64,000 nucleotides of DNA from Pseudomonas parafulva NBRC 16636 = DSM 17004 (GTDB lineage: Bacteria; Pseudomonadota; Gammaproteobacteria; Pseudomonadales; Pseudomonadaceae): assembly GCF_000730645.1 (NCBI RefSeq), contig NZ_BBIU01000011.1, forward strand, positions 174,696 to 238,695, read 5' to 3'. The position numbers and the translations under genes were made by a program. The stretch's first letter is position 1. Each line of letters begins with the position of its first letter. The notes below the pieces were generated by a model, which did not search any database, was not told where the DNA came from, and saw nothing but the letters and a program-made list of their open reading frames with translations. Below, piece after piece: positions 42,217-51,114 of the stretch.

Positions 42217-42545
42217 ACGTGATGAATTATCGCGGCTACGCCGCACGCATCGAATACAGCGATGAAGACCAACTGCTGATCGGCCACGTCGCGGGTATCC
42301 GGGATGTGATCGGCTTTCACGGTGAATCCATCAGCGAGCTACGCCAGGCCTTCCATGAGGCAGTAGATGATTATCTGGAAACCTGTGAGCGCCTTGGCCG
42401 GGCGCCGCAGAAAACCTACTCCGGCAAACTGAGCCTGCGGCTTGAGCCCGCCCTTCATGCCAGCGTGGCTGCCAAGGCCGAACTGGCACAGAAGAGCATC
42501 AATCAATGGGTCACCGACATCCTCAGCGGGGCGGCCTGCGCCTGA
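42213..42545 (+). CDS. hicB: HicB antitoxin
   Basis: 110 residues: partially degraded RNase-H-like N-terminus (MNYRGYAARIEYSDEDQLLI, GHVAGIRDVIGFHGESISEL) and a C-terminal ribbon-helix-helix DNA-binding part (SLRLEPALHASVAAKAELAQ, KSINQWVTDIL). Neutralises HicA and probably represses the pair. The only recognised toxin-antitoxin system in the window. Confidence 0.9.
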   Translation: MNVMNYRGYAARIEYSDEDQLLIGHVAGIRDVIGFHGESISELRQAFHEAVDDYLETCERLGRAPQKTYSGKLSLRLEPALHASVAAKAELAQKSINQWVTDILSGAACA

Positions 42546-42577
42546 CCGCCATGGCGGCTCAGTGCCGCCCCCGCACC

Positions 42578-43684
42578 TCAATCACGCAAGTCCGACTCAT
42601 GAATCGGATTCGCACGGCTGGTGGCCCGCTGGTACTGGGCGGGCCAGGTGGCCTTGTTGCCGCCCAGGTCGTCATCGGCGTGCAGTGGCCAGTAGGGGTC
42701 ACGCAGCAGTTCACGGGCGAGGAAGATGATATCGGCCTGGCCCGTACGCAGAATGTGTTCGGCCTGGGCGGGTTCGGTAATCATGCCGACGGTGCCGGTT
42801 GCCATCTCCGATTCCTTGCGCACGCGCTCGGCAAAGCGGGTTTGGTAACCCGGGCCGGTCGGGATTTCGGCATGGCTCGAGGTACCGCCAGACGACACGT
42901 CGATCAGGTCCACGCCCAGCACGCGCAGGCAGCGGGCCAACTCGACCGTCTCGTCCGGGTTCCAGCCATCCTCCACCCAGTCGGTGGCCGACACCCTTAC
43001 GAACAGCGGCAGCTCCGCAGGCCACACCTCGCGCACCGCCTCTACTACCTGCAGGGTCAGGCGAATACGGTTTTCGAAACAGCTGCCGTAGTCGTCCTGG
43101 CGCTGGTTGCTCAGCGGTGACAAGAACTGGTGCAGCAGGTAACCGTGGGCGGCGTGAACCTCAACGACCTTGAAACCCGCTTCCAGGGCACGCTGGGTAG
43201 CGGCGACGAACGCGTCCACTACACCCTGGATTTCATCGCGGCTCAGTTCGCGGGGGGCGGTATGCTCGGGGTCAAAGGCAATAGGGGATGGCCCCACGGG
43301 CTGCCAGCCACCGTCTTCAGGTTTGACGCTGCCGTGCTTGCCCAACCACGGCCGGTGAGTGCTGGCCTTGCGCCCGGCATGGGCCAGTTGAATACCCGGC
43401 ACGGCGCCCTGGGCGGTGATGAAACGCGTGATGCGCTGCAGCGGGGGAATCTGGGCGTCGTTCCACAGGCCGAGGTCTTCGGCAGTAATGCGGCCATCCG
43501 CCGTGACCGCCACGGCTTCGCTGAACACCAGCCCCGCCCCGCCCACGGCACGGCTGCCCAGGTGGACAAGGTGCCAGTCGTTGGCCAGGCCATCGACAGA
43601 GGAATACTGGCACATCGGCGATACCGCAATGCGGTTTGGCAAGGTCAACTGACGCAGGGTGTAAGGCTCGAGCAGCAGGCTCAT
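42578..43684 (-). CDS. Old yellow enzyme, YqjM/xenobiotic-reductase type
   Basis: 368 residues, FMN-dependent ene-reductase. Start ATG 43684 has GGAGG upstream; a TTG at 43699 is discarded. Motifs: LPNRIAVSPMCQYSSVDGLA, GIQLAHAGRKAS, EVHAAHGYLLHQFLSPLSNQ, FLARELLRDPYWPLHA. The Cys in SPMCQYS is typical of the YqjM/XenA thermophilic-like class. Physiological substrate unknown; family reduces enones, nitro compounds and other xenobiotics. Confidence 0.88.
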   Translation of the reverse strand: MSLLLEPYTLRQLTLPNRIAVSPMCQYSSVDGLANDWHLVHLGSRAVGGAGLVFSEAVAVTADGRITAEDLGLWNDAQIPPLQRITRFITAQGAVPGIQLAHAGRKASTHRPWLGKHGSVKPEDGGWQPVGPSPIAFDPEHTAPRELSRDEIQGVVDAFVAATQRALEAGFKVVEVHAAHGYLLHQFLSPLSNQRQDDYGSCFENRIRLTLQVVEAVREVWPAELPLFVRVSATDWVEDGWNPDETVELARCLRVLGVDLIDVSSGGTSSHAEIPTGPGYQTRFAERVRKESEMATGTVGMITEPAQAEHILRTGQADIIFLARELLRDPYWPLHADDDLGGNKATWPAQYQRATSRANPIHESDLRD

Positions 43685-43893
43685 GAGGGCACCTCCCAAG
43701 GACTCCTAGGGTGATCCAGCTCGGGCACTCGCAGATCGATCCTTGGCCCGATGCCGGTCAATGTTCAGACTAGACCAGATTGGGTGGGGGGTAGGTTCCA
43801 TGGGATTTGGGTGGTCATGGGTGCCTGGCTCGAGAGGGATGTCGTTTTCCAGATCGAGCACCCCCAAAAAAACCACGGCAACTCCAGCAACCC

Positions 43894-45603
43894 TCAGCGC
43901 GGCTCCATGTGGGCGATCATCAACTGCACACTTTCATTGCCACGAAACTCGTTCACGTCCAGCTTGTAGGCCAGTTCCACCCAGCGAACGGTCGGGTTGG
44001 GCCAGACCTCACGGTCAATGCCAAAGGCGATGCCGTCCAGGCGCACGGTGCCACACTCGCTCTTGAGCACCACTTTCAAGTGGCGCTCACCCACCACGCG
44101 CTGCTCCACCAGCTGGAACACCCCATGGAACAACGGCTCGGGGAAGTGCTGCCCCCAAGGGCCGGCATTGCGCAGGGCCTTGGCCAGGTCCAGGTGGAAC
44201 TCTTCTACTGCCAGGCTGCCATCGGACAACAAACGGCCGGTGAGGTCGTCTTCACACAACTGGCGCCGTACTTCTTCATCGAACGCTTCGGCAAACGCCG
44301 GGAAATTCCCCTCCGGCAGAGACAGCCCAGCCGCCATGGCGTGGCCGCCGAACTTGCTGATCAACTGCGGATGGCGGGCAGCAACGGCATCCAGCGCATC
44401 GCGGATGTGAAAGCCTGGAACCGAACGGGCAGACCCCTTCAGCACACCCTCCCCCGCATCGGCGAAGGCGATGGTAGGCCGGTGGTAGCGCTCCTTCAGG
44501 CGTGACGCCAGGATGCCGATCACGCCCTGGTGCCACTCGGCATCGAACAGGCACAGCCCGTAAGGCATCGACTCCACCGGCAGGTCCCGCAGTTGGGCCA
44601 GGGCCTCGCGCTGCATGCCCTGTTCGATGGACTTGCGGTCCTGGTTCAGGCCGTCCAGCTGTTGGGCCATGTCCTGGGCCAGGGCCGCGTCTTCGCACAG
44701 CAGGCATTCGATACCCAGGCTCATGTCATCCAGGCGCCCGGCAGCGTTCAGCCGTGGGCCGAGGATGAAGCCCAGGTCGGTGGAGGTGATGCGCCGGTGG
44801 TCGCGGCGGGCCACTTCGAGAATGGCCTTCAACCCCGGCCGGGCACGGCCAGCGCGGATACGCTCGAGGCCCTGGTAAACCAGGATGCGGTTGTTGGCAT
44901 CCAGCGGTACCACATCAGCCACGCTGCCCAGCGCCACCAGGTCGAGCAGTTCACCGATGTTGGGCTGCGGCTGCGTTGCGTAACGCCCGAGGCTGCGCAA
45001 CCGTGCACGCAGGGCCATGAGTACATAGAAGATCACCCCCACACCGGCCAGCGCCTTGCTGGGGAACGTGCAGCCGGGCTGGTTGGGGTTGATTATGGCA
45101 TCGGCTTCTGGCAACTGCTCACCGGGCAGATGATGGTCAGTGACCAATACCTTCAGCCCAGCGGCCTTGGCGGCAGCGACGCCCTCGACACTGGAAATGC
45201 CGTTGTCTACGGTGATCAGCAATTCAGGCTGGCGTTGCAGTGCCACTTCGACGATTTCCGGGGTCAGCCCGTAGCCGTACTCGAAGCGGTTGGGCACCAG
45301 GTAATCGACGTGGGCGGCCCCCAGCAAACGCAGGCCCAGCACGCCGACGGTACTGGCCGTGGCGCCATCGGCATCGAAGTCACCGACGATGAGAATACGC
45401 TGGCGCTGGTCGATGGCGTGCACCAGCAAATCGACACCGGCTTCGATGCCTTTGAGCTGCTGATAAGGCAACAGGCGCGCCAGGCTCTTGTCCAGCTCGG
45501 CCTCGCTCTGCACGCCACGGGCGGCGTACAGGCGGGTGAGCAACGGCGGTAGGTTACCGAGAAAAGGCAGGGCGGGCGGCAGCGGGCGAGGTTCAATACG
45601 CAT
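43894..45603 (-). CDS. recJ: Single-strand-specific 5'-3' exonuclease RecJ
   Basis: 569 residues. DHH-family motifs VGDFDADGATASTVG and VLVTDHHLPGEQLPEADAII, DHHA1 region (KFGGHAMAAGLSLP), and an OB fold near the C-terminus. Acts in recombination and mismatch repair. Start at ATG 45603; upstream in-frame sequence belongs to the yaeQ gene. The 209-bp spacer to the OYE gene shows no gene. Confidence 0.95.
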   Translation of the reverse strand: MRIEPRPLPPALPFLGNLPPLLTRLYAARGVQSEAELDKSLARLLPYQQLKGIEAGVDLLVHAIDQRQRILIVGDFDADGATASTVGVLGLRLLGAAHVDYLVPNRFEYGYGLTPEIVEVALQRQPELLITVDNGISSVEGVAAAKAAGLKVLVTDHHLPGEQLPEADAIINPNQPGCTFPSKALAGVGVIFYVLMALRARLRSLGRYATQPQPNIGELLDLVALGSVADVVPLDANNRILVYQGLERIRAGRARPGLKAILEVARRDHRRITSTDLGFILGPRLNAAGRLDDMSLGIECLLCEDAALAQDMAQQLDGLNQDRKSIEQGMQREALAQLRDLPVESMPYGLCLFDAEWHQGVIGILASRLKERYHRPTIAFADAGEGVLKGSARSVPGFHIRDALDAVAARHPQLISKFGGHAMAAGLSLPEGNFPAFAEAFDEEVRRQLCEDDLTGRLLSDGSLAVEEFHLDLAKALRNAGPWGQHFPEPLFHGVFQLVEQRVVGERHLKVVLKSECGTVRLDGIAFGIDREVWPNPTVRWVELAYKLDVNEFRGNESVQLMIAHMEPR

Positions 45604-45611
45604 GGGGTGGT

Positions 45612-46154
45612 TCAGCCACGCTCCCCGAGCAGCCACTGCAACTGCACTTCGTGCTGGCCACGGTCGTCGGTGACAAACACCGTGCCTTCACTGATCATCA
45701 CATCCCATTTGATGCTGCGCGGCATGTCGGTGGCCAGTGTTTCCAGCACTTCCTGGGGCACTGCGGCGATGCTGAGGTTTTTCAGGTTCTTGACCGCGCC
45801 CACCACCTTGCCTTCCCACACGCGCAGGCTGCCGTAGGCCAGCAGGCTGGTGCGCTCGGTACGGCGCGAGCACCAGGTCAGGCGCTCGGCGTCGGGCTGG
45901 CCCACCTCGATCCAGTGCAGCACCCGGTCGTCCAGGCTTTTTTCCCACAGCGCCGGTTCGTCGACATCCGAGAGGCCACGGCCGAATGCCAGGTTCTCGT
46001 TGTACCACAGCGCGTACGCCAACAAACGAACCGCCATGCGCTCTTCGGTTTCCGAAGGGTGCCGTGCAATGGTCTGCTTGACGCTCTCGTAGACGTTGCG
46101 GTCGAGGTCGGTCAGGTTCAGTTCGAATTTGTAGGTGGTGGACGGCTGGGCCAT
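45612..46154 (-). CDS. yaeQ: YaeQ family protein
   Basis: 180 residues, TTYKFELNLTDLDRNVYESV, then LLAYALWYNENLAFGRGLSD and RTERTSLLAYGSLRVWEGKV. A PD-(D/E)XK-type fold is known for the family; function unclear, earlier linked to hemolysin regulation as an RfaH suppressor. Eight bp upstream of recJ, as conserved in Pseudomonas. Confidence 0.92.
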   Translation of the reverse strand: MAQPSTTYKFELNLTDLDRNVYESVKQTIARHPSETEERMAVRLLAYALWYNENLAFGRGLSDVDEPALWEKSLDDRVLHWIEVGQPDAERLTWCSRRTERTSLLAYGSLRVWEGKVVGAVKNLKNLSIAAVPQEVLETLATDMPRSIKWDVMISEGTVFVTDDRGQHEVQLQWLLGERG

Positions 46155-46287
46155 GGTCGCAGGGCTTCTTGCTCGAATTAAAAGTTGCCCAGTCTAACCG
46201 ATCCGGCACCTTGTTGTGCCGCGGCAGTATCTGCCGCTCAGGAGCTGTGATAAAACCACGGCTGTTTTCAGCTGCCACGGATGCCCC

Positions 46288-47487
46288 ATGTCGACGCCCA
46301 GCAAACCCCTCGCCGGCCTCAAGGTGGTCGAGCTCGGCACCCTGATCGCCGGGCCGTTCGCCTCGCGTATCTGCGCCGAATTCGGCGCCGAAGTGATCAA
46401 GGTGGAATCGCCCGATGGCGGTGACCCGCTGCGCAAGTGGCGCAAGCTGTATGAGGGTACGTCGCTGTGGTGGTTCGTGCAGGCACGCAACAAGCAGTCG
46501 CTCACCCTGAACCTGAAGCACCCTCAAGGCATCGATATTCTCAAGCAACTGCTGGCCGACGCAGACATCCTCATCGAGAACTTCCGCCCGGGCGTACTGG
46601 AAAAGCTCGGCCTGGGCTGGGATGTGCTGCATGCGCTGAACCCGCGGCTGGTCATGGTGCGCCTGTCCGGCTTTGGCCAGACCGGGCCGATGAAGGACCA
46701 GCCCGGCTTTGGCGCGGTGGGTGAATCCATGGGTGGCTTGCGCTACATCACTGGCTTCGACGACCGCCCGCCGGTGCGCACGGGTATTTCGATTGGCGAT
46801 TCGATCGCGGCACTGTGGGGCGTGATCGGCGCGCTCATGGCCCTGCGCCACCGCGAAGTGAATGGTGGCGAAGGCCAGGTCGTGGATGTTGCGCTGTACG
46901 AAGCCATTTTCGCCATGATGGAAAGCATGGTGCCGGAATTCGACGTATTCGGTTTTATCCGCGAGCGGACCGGCAACATCATGCCGGGCATCACCCCCTC
47001 CTCCATCCACACCAGCGCAGACGGCAAGCACGTGCAGATCGGCGCCAATGGCGATGCGATCTTCAAGCGCTTCATGCAGGCCATTGGCCGCAATGACTTG
47101 GCCGAAGACCCTGCATTGGCGACCAACGATGGCCGCGACCTGCGCCGCGATGAGTTGTATGGGGTGATCGACCGGTGGGCCAACGGCTTGCCCCTGGATA
47201 CGCTGATGCAGGTGCTGACTGCCGCCCAGGTGCCGGCAAGCCGCATCTATTCGGCCGAAGACATGTTCAACGACCCGCAATACCTGGCACGCGAGATGTT
47301 TCTGCAGGCCAAACTGCCCGACGGCAAGGCGTTCCGTATGCCGGGCATCGTGCCGAAACTGTCGGACACCCCAGGCGCTGCCGAATGGGTGGGGCCTGCC
47401 CTGGGTGAACATACTGATGCAGTGCTTGCCCGGCTGGGCTACGACGCGGTAGCCATCGCCGGCCTGCGCCAGGCAGGCGCGGTCTGA
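46288..47487 (+). CDS. Class III CoA-transferase (CaiB/BaiF family)
   Basis: 399 residues: LAGLKVVELGTLIAGPFASR, AEVIKVESPDGGDPLRKW, ADILIENFRPGVLEKLGLGW, SGFGQTGPMKDQPGFGAVGE, GEGQVVDVALYEAIFAMME. Transfers CoA between carboxylic acids through an aspartyl anhydride. Substrate cannot be inferred; dicarboxylates such as succinate/itaconate/mesaconate types are common. An in-frame extension to 46216 lacks a ribosome site. Divergent from yaeQ. Confidence 0.9.
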   Translation: MSTPSKPLAGLKVVELGTLIAGPFASRICAEFGAEVIKVESPDGGDPLRKWRKLYEGTSLWWFVQARNKQSLTLNLKHPQGIDILKQLLADADILIENFRPGVLEKLGLGWDVLHALNPRLVMVRLSGFGQTGPMKDQPGFGAVGESMGGLRYITGFDDRPPVRTGISIGDSIAALWGVIGALMALRHREVNGGEGQVVDVALYEAIFAMMESMVPEFDVFGFIRERTGNIMPGITPSSIHTSADGKHVQIGANGDAIFKRFMQAIGRNDLAEDPALATNDGRDLRRDELYGVIDRWANGLPLDTLMQVLTAAQVPASRIYSAEDMFNDPQYLAREMFLQAKLPDGKAFRMPGIVPKLSDTPGAAEWVGPALGEHTDAVLARLGYDAVAIAGLRQAGAV

Positions 47488-47543
47488 TCCTGGCCCGCCC
47501 CTGCTGCTGGGGTAGCCTGGCCAGGCTCGCCCTGCTGTGCGGC

Positions 47544-48395
47544 TTGCTGCCCACGCTGCTCTGCCAGCCGGCCGCAGCGCGTGAGCGCCTGCTGTGGCTG
47601 GTGCGCGACATGCCGCCCTTTACCGTATTCGAGGGCCCGGAAACAGGCCACGGCGTTATCGACCAATTGCTCCCGCAATTGATCGAACACATGCCCGAAT
47701 ACGACCACGACGTGCTGCGGGTCAACCGTGCCCGTGGCATCCAGATGCTGCAGGACCCAGCCACCTTCACCTGCGACCCGATGCTGCTGTGGACGGCCGA
47801 ACGTGCCCGTTACGTGTATTTTTCCATCCCGATGCTGGGCGTGCGTACCAGTGGCCTGGTGTCACTGAAGGAAAGCCAACCGCTGATTGCGCCCTACCTC
47901 GACGGCGATGCCGTGGACCTGCTGGGGCTGATGAGCCGCACCTCACTCAAGCTGGGCGTGGTTGCCGAGCGCAGCTATGGCACGCTGATCGACCACACGC
48001 TACGCCAGTTGCCCGACGCGGCCCTGAGCCGACACTACGGCACCGAAGCCACCGCCAACCTGTTGCAGATGCAACACCTGGGGCGGTTGCGCCTGGTACT
48101 GGGTTACTGGCCTGAAGTGCGCTACCTGATCCAGCAGCAAGGTGGGTCGCTGGCGGATTACCAGTTCCATCCCATCCAGGGGGTGAACCCCTATCAGTTC
48201 CTGCATGTAGGCTGTTCGGATACCCCGTTGGGACGCGCTGCGGTGGCGCGTATCGACCAGTTGCTACCAGCATTGCGCCGCGAGGTGCTGCCCCGTGCGT
48301 ACGCTCGCTGGCTGGCGCCTGTGGAACAGGAAGACTATCTCGAACAGAGCAGGCAGTTCTTCACTGAGCATCAGCCACCCCTTGAAGCCCGGTAA
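47544..48395 (+). CDS. Periplasmic solute-binding-like protein (TIGR02285 type)
   Basis: At least 283 residues: RERLLWLVRDMPPFTVFEGP, HGVIDQLLPQLIEHMPEYDH, MLLWTAERARYVYFSIPMLG, LGVVAERSYGTLIDHTLRQL. It looks like the single-domain SBP_bac_3-like TIGR02285 family. No ATG fits: the TTG at 47544 would cut into the signal peptide, whose hydrophobic core is encoded just upstream (LARLALLCGLLPTLLC-QPAAA). Translation probably begins at a non-ATG codon between 47490 and 47544. Starts close after the CoA-transferase. Confidence 0.75.
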   Translation: MLPTLLCQPAAARERLLWLVRDMPPFTVFEGPETGHGVIDQLLPQLIEHMPEYDHDVLRVNRARGIQMLQDPATFTCDPMLLWTAERARYVYFSIPMLGVRTSGLVSLKESQPLIAPYLDGDAVDLLGLMSRTSLKLGVVAERSYGTLIDHTLRQLPDAALSRHYGTEATANLLQMQHLGRLRLVLGYWPEVRYLIQQQGGSLADYQFHPIQGVNPYQFLHVGCSDTPLGRAAVARIDQLLPALRREVLPRAYARWLAPVEQEDYLEQSRQFFTEHQPPLEAR

Positions 48396-48401
48396 ACCGC
48401 A

Positions 48402-48442
48402 GGCAAAAAGAAACCCCGGACGCGGGGGAGGTACGTCCGGGG
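48402..48442 (-). terminator. Terminator of the DUF3509 gene (minus strand)
   Basis: Stem CCCCGGAC (48414-48421) / GTCCGGGG (48435-48442). On the minus strand it is followed by TTTCTTTTT (from the A-run 48404-48413). A second hairpin AAAGCCC-TG-GGGCTTT lies at about 48450. Confidence 0.75.
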
Positions 48443-48533
48443 TCAAGCGAAAGCCCTGGGGCTTTACGGGGCAGTATCAGCCAACACGGGAGCGAAGCAT
48501 TGGCTGGCTGCACTGAAACATTCGATGAACACC

Positions 48534-48815
48534 TCAGGCGAAGGTTCCCTGGGGCTGCTGACGTTGCTGCAGGGCTGCAATCACACAGGGCTGCAAACGC
48601 CCTTCGGCGATCTGCAGGTCACGGTGCAGGCCATCCACCAGGTCCACCAGCAGGCGCTGTTCCTGCAACTGGAACTCGCTGACCGTGCGCTGCAAGGTAA
48701 TGCCGGCCAGGTGATCGTGAACAGTCAGCTGGCGGTTGCCGCGTTCATCGGCGAGGCTGAGTTGAGCCTGGTAAGGGGCCAGTGCTTGGTTGAGCAGTCT
48801 GCAGATTCTTTCCAT
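48534..48815 (-). CDS. DUF3509 family protein
   Basis: 93 residues, MERICRLLNQALAPYQAQLS, LADERGNRQLTVHD, LVDLVDGLHRDLQIAEG. A Pseudomonas-restricted small family of unknown function. GTG at 48824 would add three residues. Confidence 0.8.
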   Translation of the reverse strand: MERICRLLNQALAPYQAQLSLADERGNRQLTVHDHLAGITLQRTVSEFQLQEQRLLVDLVDGLHRDLQIAEGRLQPCVIAALQQRQQPQGTFA

Positions 48816-48894
48816 CCGGAACACTCGCTGGGTGGTGGGGGTACTGAAAGCAGACCAGCGCGCGCAGCGGAAAGTTCGTCACGCCGTGGCCGTT

Positions 48895-49314
48895 TCAGTG
48901 AGCATGCGGTGTGTTTGTGACAGTTTGGATACCCCGCCATGGGCGCTGCTGCAGGGTTTGCAGCGCGTTTTGCAAGGCTCGCGTCGATACCGGCCATGGC
49001 AGCTCGGCCAGCACGCGCAAGCCCGCGCTTCGGGCTTCCTGGGCCAGGTCGCGACGTCTTGGCCCAGCGCTGCCCACAAACACCAGCGGGCAGGCAGCCG
49101 GCAGTTTCTTGAGCAGGGCCAAGCCGGTGCGGGTGGGCATGGCGTGATCGACAATCACCAGGTCAGGGCAGCTTACGGCTGACAGACAAGCGTTAAGTTC
49201 TGCAGTGTTCTCGCTGATGCGAACCTGGAAGATGCCTTGGGCATTGAGCGCCTGGTGCAGAAGAATCTGATGCGATGGGCGTGCCTGGTGAATCAACACA
49301 TGGGGCTGGTACAT
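48895..49314 (-). CDS. Degenerate response-regulator receiver protein
   Basis: 139 residues with the receiver fold: beta-1 PHVLIHQARPSHQ, LVIVDHAMPTRTGLALLKKL, LVFVGSAGP, VLAELPWPVSTRAL. The phospho-acceptor position Asp56 is kept, but the acidic pair is replaced by His9-Gln10 and the conserved Lys by Leu105. No output domain. It is likely a pseudo-receiver that binds a partner without normal phosphorylation. No kinase gene is nearby. Confidence 0.75.
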   Translation of the reverse strand: MYQPHVLIHQARPSHQILLHQALNAQGIFQVRISENTAELNACLSAVSCPDLVIVDHAMPTRTGLALLKKLPAACPLVFVGSAGPRRRDLAQEARSAGLRVLAELPWPVSTRALQNALQTLQQRPWRGIQTVTNTPHAH

Positions 49315-49444
49315 GAGCCGCTCCTGTTGAGAGGACCGGCTAATCTAGGCTGGACGAACGCCCGCCAGAATAGGACGCGTCTGAAACCACCCCAGGAAAT
49401 ACCTGAGGCTTCGGGGCTGACTGGCAGCCCCGATGCGCCGAGGG

Positions 49445-50854
49445 TTACAACGGCTTGCCGCGGTTGCCGTGCTGGCTGACGAAGGCCTGGACAGCCTTCA
49501 GGTCATTGGCCAGTACCGTGCAGCGCTCCTCGCGGCTGAACAGGTCGCTGAGGTGCACCGGCAGCTCCAGCGCCTTGCCGACGCCGGCCTGCTCGACAGC
49601 CTCGGGGAATTTGACCGGGTGCGCCGTGCCCAGCACCACCATCGGCGTATCCAGGCTGCGACGGCACTCGCGGCCCGCTTTCACACCAATGGCCGTGTGT
49701 GGGTCAAGCACTTCGCCGGTGCTGGCGAATACATCGGCGATGGTCTGGCAGGTCTGCTCGTCGGTCACGGCCAGCGAATCGAACAGCTTGCGCGCTTCGG
49801 TCCAGCGGTCCTGTTCCACGCTGAAACCGCCACCCTGCCTGAAGTTGGCCATCAGTTCGGCAATCGCTGCCCCGTTGCGACCGTGCAGGTCGAACAGCAG
49901 GCGCTCGAAGTTGGACGAAACCATGATGTCCATCGACGGCGACAGCGTGGCGTGCAGGGTTTCCTTGACGTACTGGTTGCCGCTCATGAAGCGGTGCAGG
50001 ATGTCGTTGCGGTTGGTAGCCACCACCAGTTGGCTGATCGGCAGGCCCATGTTGCGTGCCAGGTAACCCGCGAAGATGTCGCCGAAGTTGCCGGTGGGCA
50101 CAGAGAACGCGACCGAACGCGCCGGGCCGCCAAGTTGCAGGGCTGCATGGAAGTAGTAGACGATCTGGGCCATGATCCGCGCCCAGTTGATCGAGTTCAC
50201 AGCCACCAGGCGGGTGCCCTTGAGGAACGACTGGTCGGCGAAGCTTGCCTTGACCATTTCCTGGCAGTCGTCGAAGTTGCCTTCGATGGCGATGTTGTGA
50301 ATGTTTTCGCCAAAGATGGTGGTCATCTGCCGACGTTGCACTTCGGACACACGCTGGTGCGGGTGCAGGATGAAGATGTCGACGTTGTCGCAACGACGGC
50401 AGCCTTCGATGGCCGCAGACCCGGTATCGCCACTGGTGGCGCCGATGATCACCACACGCTCGTTGCGCTTGGCCAGCACATGATCGAGCAGGCGGCCAAG
50501 CAGTTGCAGGGCGAAGTCCTTGAACGCCAGGGTGGGGCCGTGGAACAACTCCAGCACCCACTCGTTGCTGTTCAGCTGGCGCAGTGGCGCCACGGCAGCG
50601 TGAGCGAACTCACCGTAGGTCTCCTCGAGGATTTTCTTGAAGTCGGCGTCGGCGATGCTGCCCTGGACGAATGGGCGCATTACGCGGAAGGCCAGTTCGT
50701 GGTACGGCAGGCCGGCCCAGGAAGCGATTTCTTCCTGGGTGAAACGTGGCAGGTTCTCTGGCACGTACAAGCCGCCGTCGGTGGCGAGGCCTGCGAGCAG
50801 CACGTCTTCGAAGTTGAGGGCCGGTGCCTGGCCACGGGTACTGATATAGCGCAT
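49445..50854 (-). CDS. thrC: Threonine synthase
   Basis: PLP enzyme converting O-phosphohomoserine to threonine. 469 residues starting MRYISTRGQAPALNFEDVLL; PLP-binding Lys in PTLAFKDFALQLLGR; GATSGDTGSAAIEG phosphate loop. Start at ATG 50854; earlier in-frame sequence is repeat DNA. Pairs with hom upstream. Confidence 0.95.
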   Translation of the reverse strand: MRYISTRGQAPALNFEDVLLAGLATDGGLYVPENLPRFTQEEIASWAGLPYHELAFRVMRPFVQGSIADADFKKILEETYGEFAHAAVAPLRQLNSNEWVLELFHGPTLAFKDFALQLLGRLLDHVLAKRNERVVIIGATSGDTGSAAIEGCRRCDNVDIFILHPHQRVSEVQRRQMTTIFGENIHNIAIEGNFDDCQEMVKASFADQSFLKGTRLVAVNSINWARIMAQIVYYFHAALQLGGPARSVAFSVPTGNFGDIFAGYLARNMGLPISQLVVATNRNDILHRFMSGNQYVKETLHATLSPSMDIMVSSNFERLLFDLHGRNGAAIAELMANFRQGGGFSVEQDRWTEARKLFDSLAVTDEQTCQTIADVFASTGEVLDPHTAIGVKAGRECRRSLDTPMVVLGTAHPVKFPEAVEQAGVGKALELPVHLSDLFSREERCTVLANDLKAVQAFVSQHGNRGKPL

Positions 50855-50872
50855 GGGGCAAACCTTTGGTTT

Positions 50873-51114
50873 GAGCGGCAAGTTGTGAGCTGCAAGCTGC
50901 AAGAACAAGCCGACCGGCGTTGCTTTTGCGCTGTGCTTCTCACCGTTGCCGCAAATCTACTCTGACGAGCGGCAAGCTGTGAGCCGCAAGCTACAAGACA
51001 AGCCGACCGGCGTTGCTCTCTAGCTCTGCTTCTCACTTTTACCGCAAATGTACTCTATTGAAGCCTCAACACCGCCCTGCTTTTACTTGCAGCTTGCAGC
51101 TTGAGGCTTGCCGC
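50873..51114. repeat. Two tandem 94-bp repeats with an inverted arm, in the hom-thrC spacer
   Basis: Copies at 50873-50966 and 50967-51060 share GAGCGGCAAG at the start and AAGCCGACCGGCGTTGCT in the middle. A facing arm at 51086-51114 is the inverse of the first 29 bases of copy 1, differing only in a central five-base block. The same CTGCAAG/CTTGCAG vocabulary forms the array at 58155. No coding function seen. Confidence 0.85.

Noticed and set aside
45688..47412. 574-codon minus-strand frame across the CoA-transferase gene and yaeQ
   Set aside because: It overlaps the CoA-transferase on the other strand and yaeQ out of frame; both real genes have clear family motifs.
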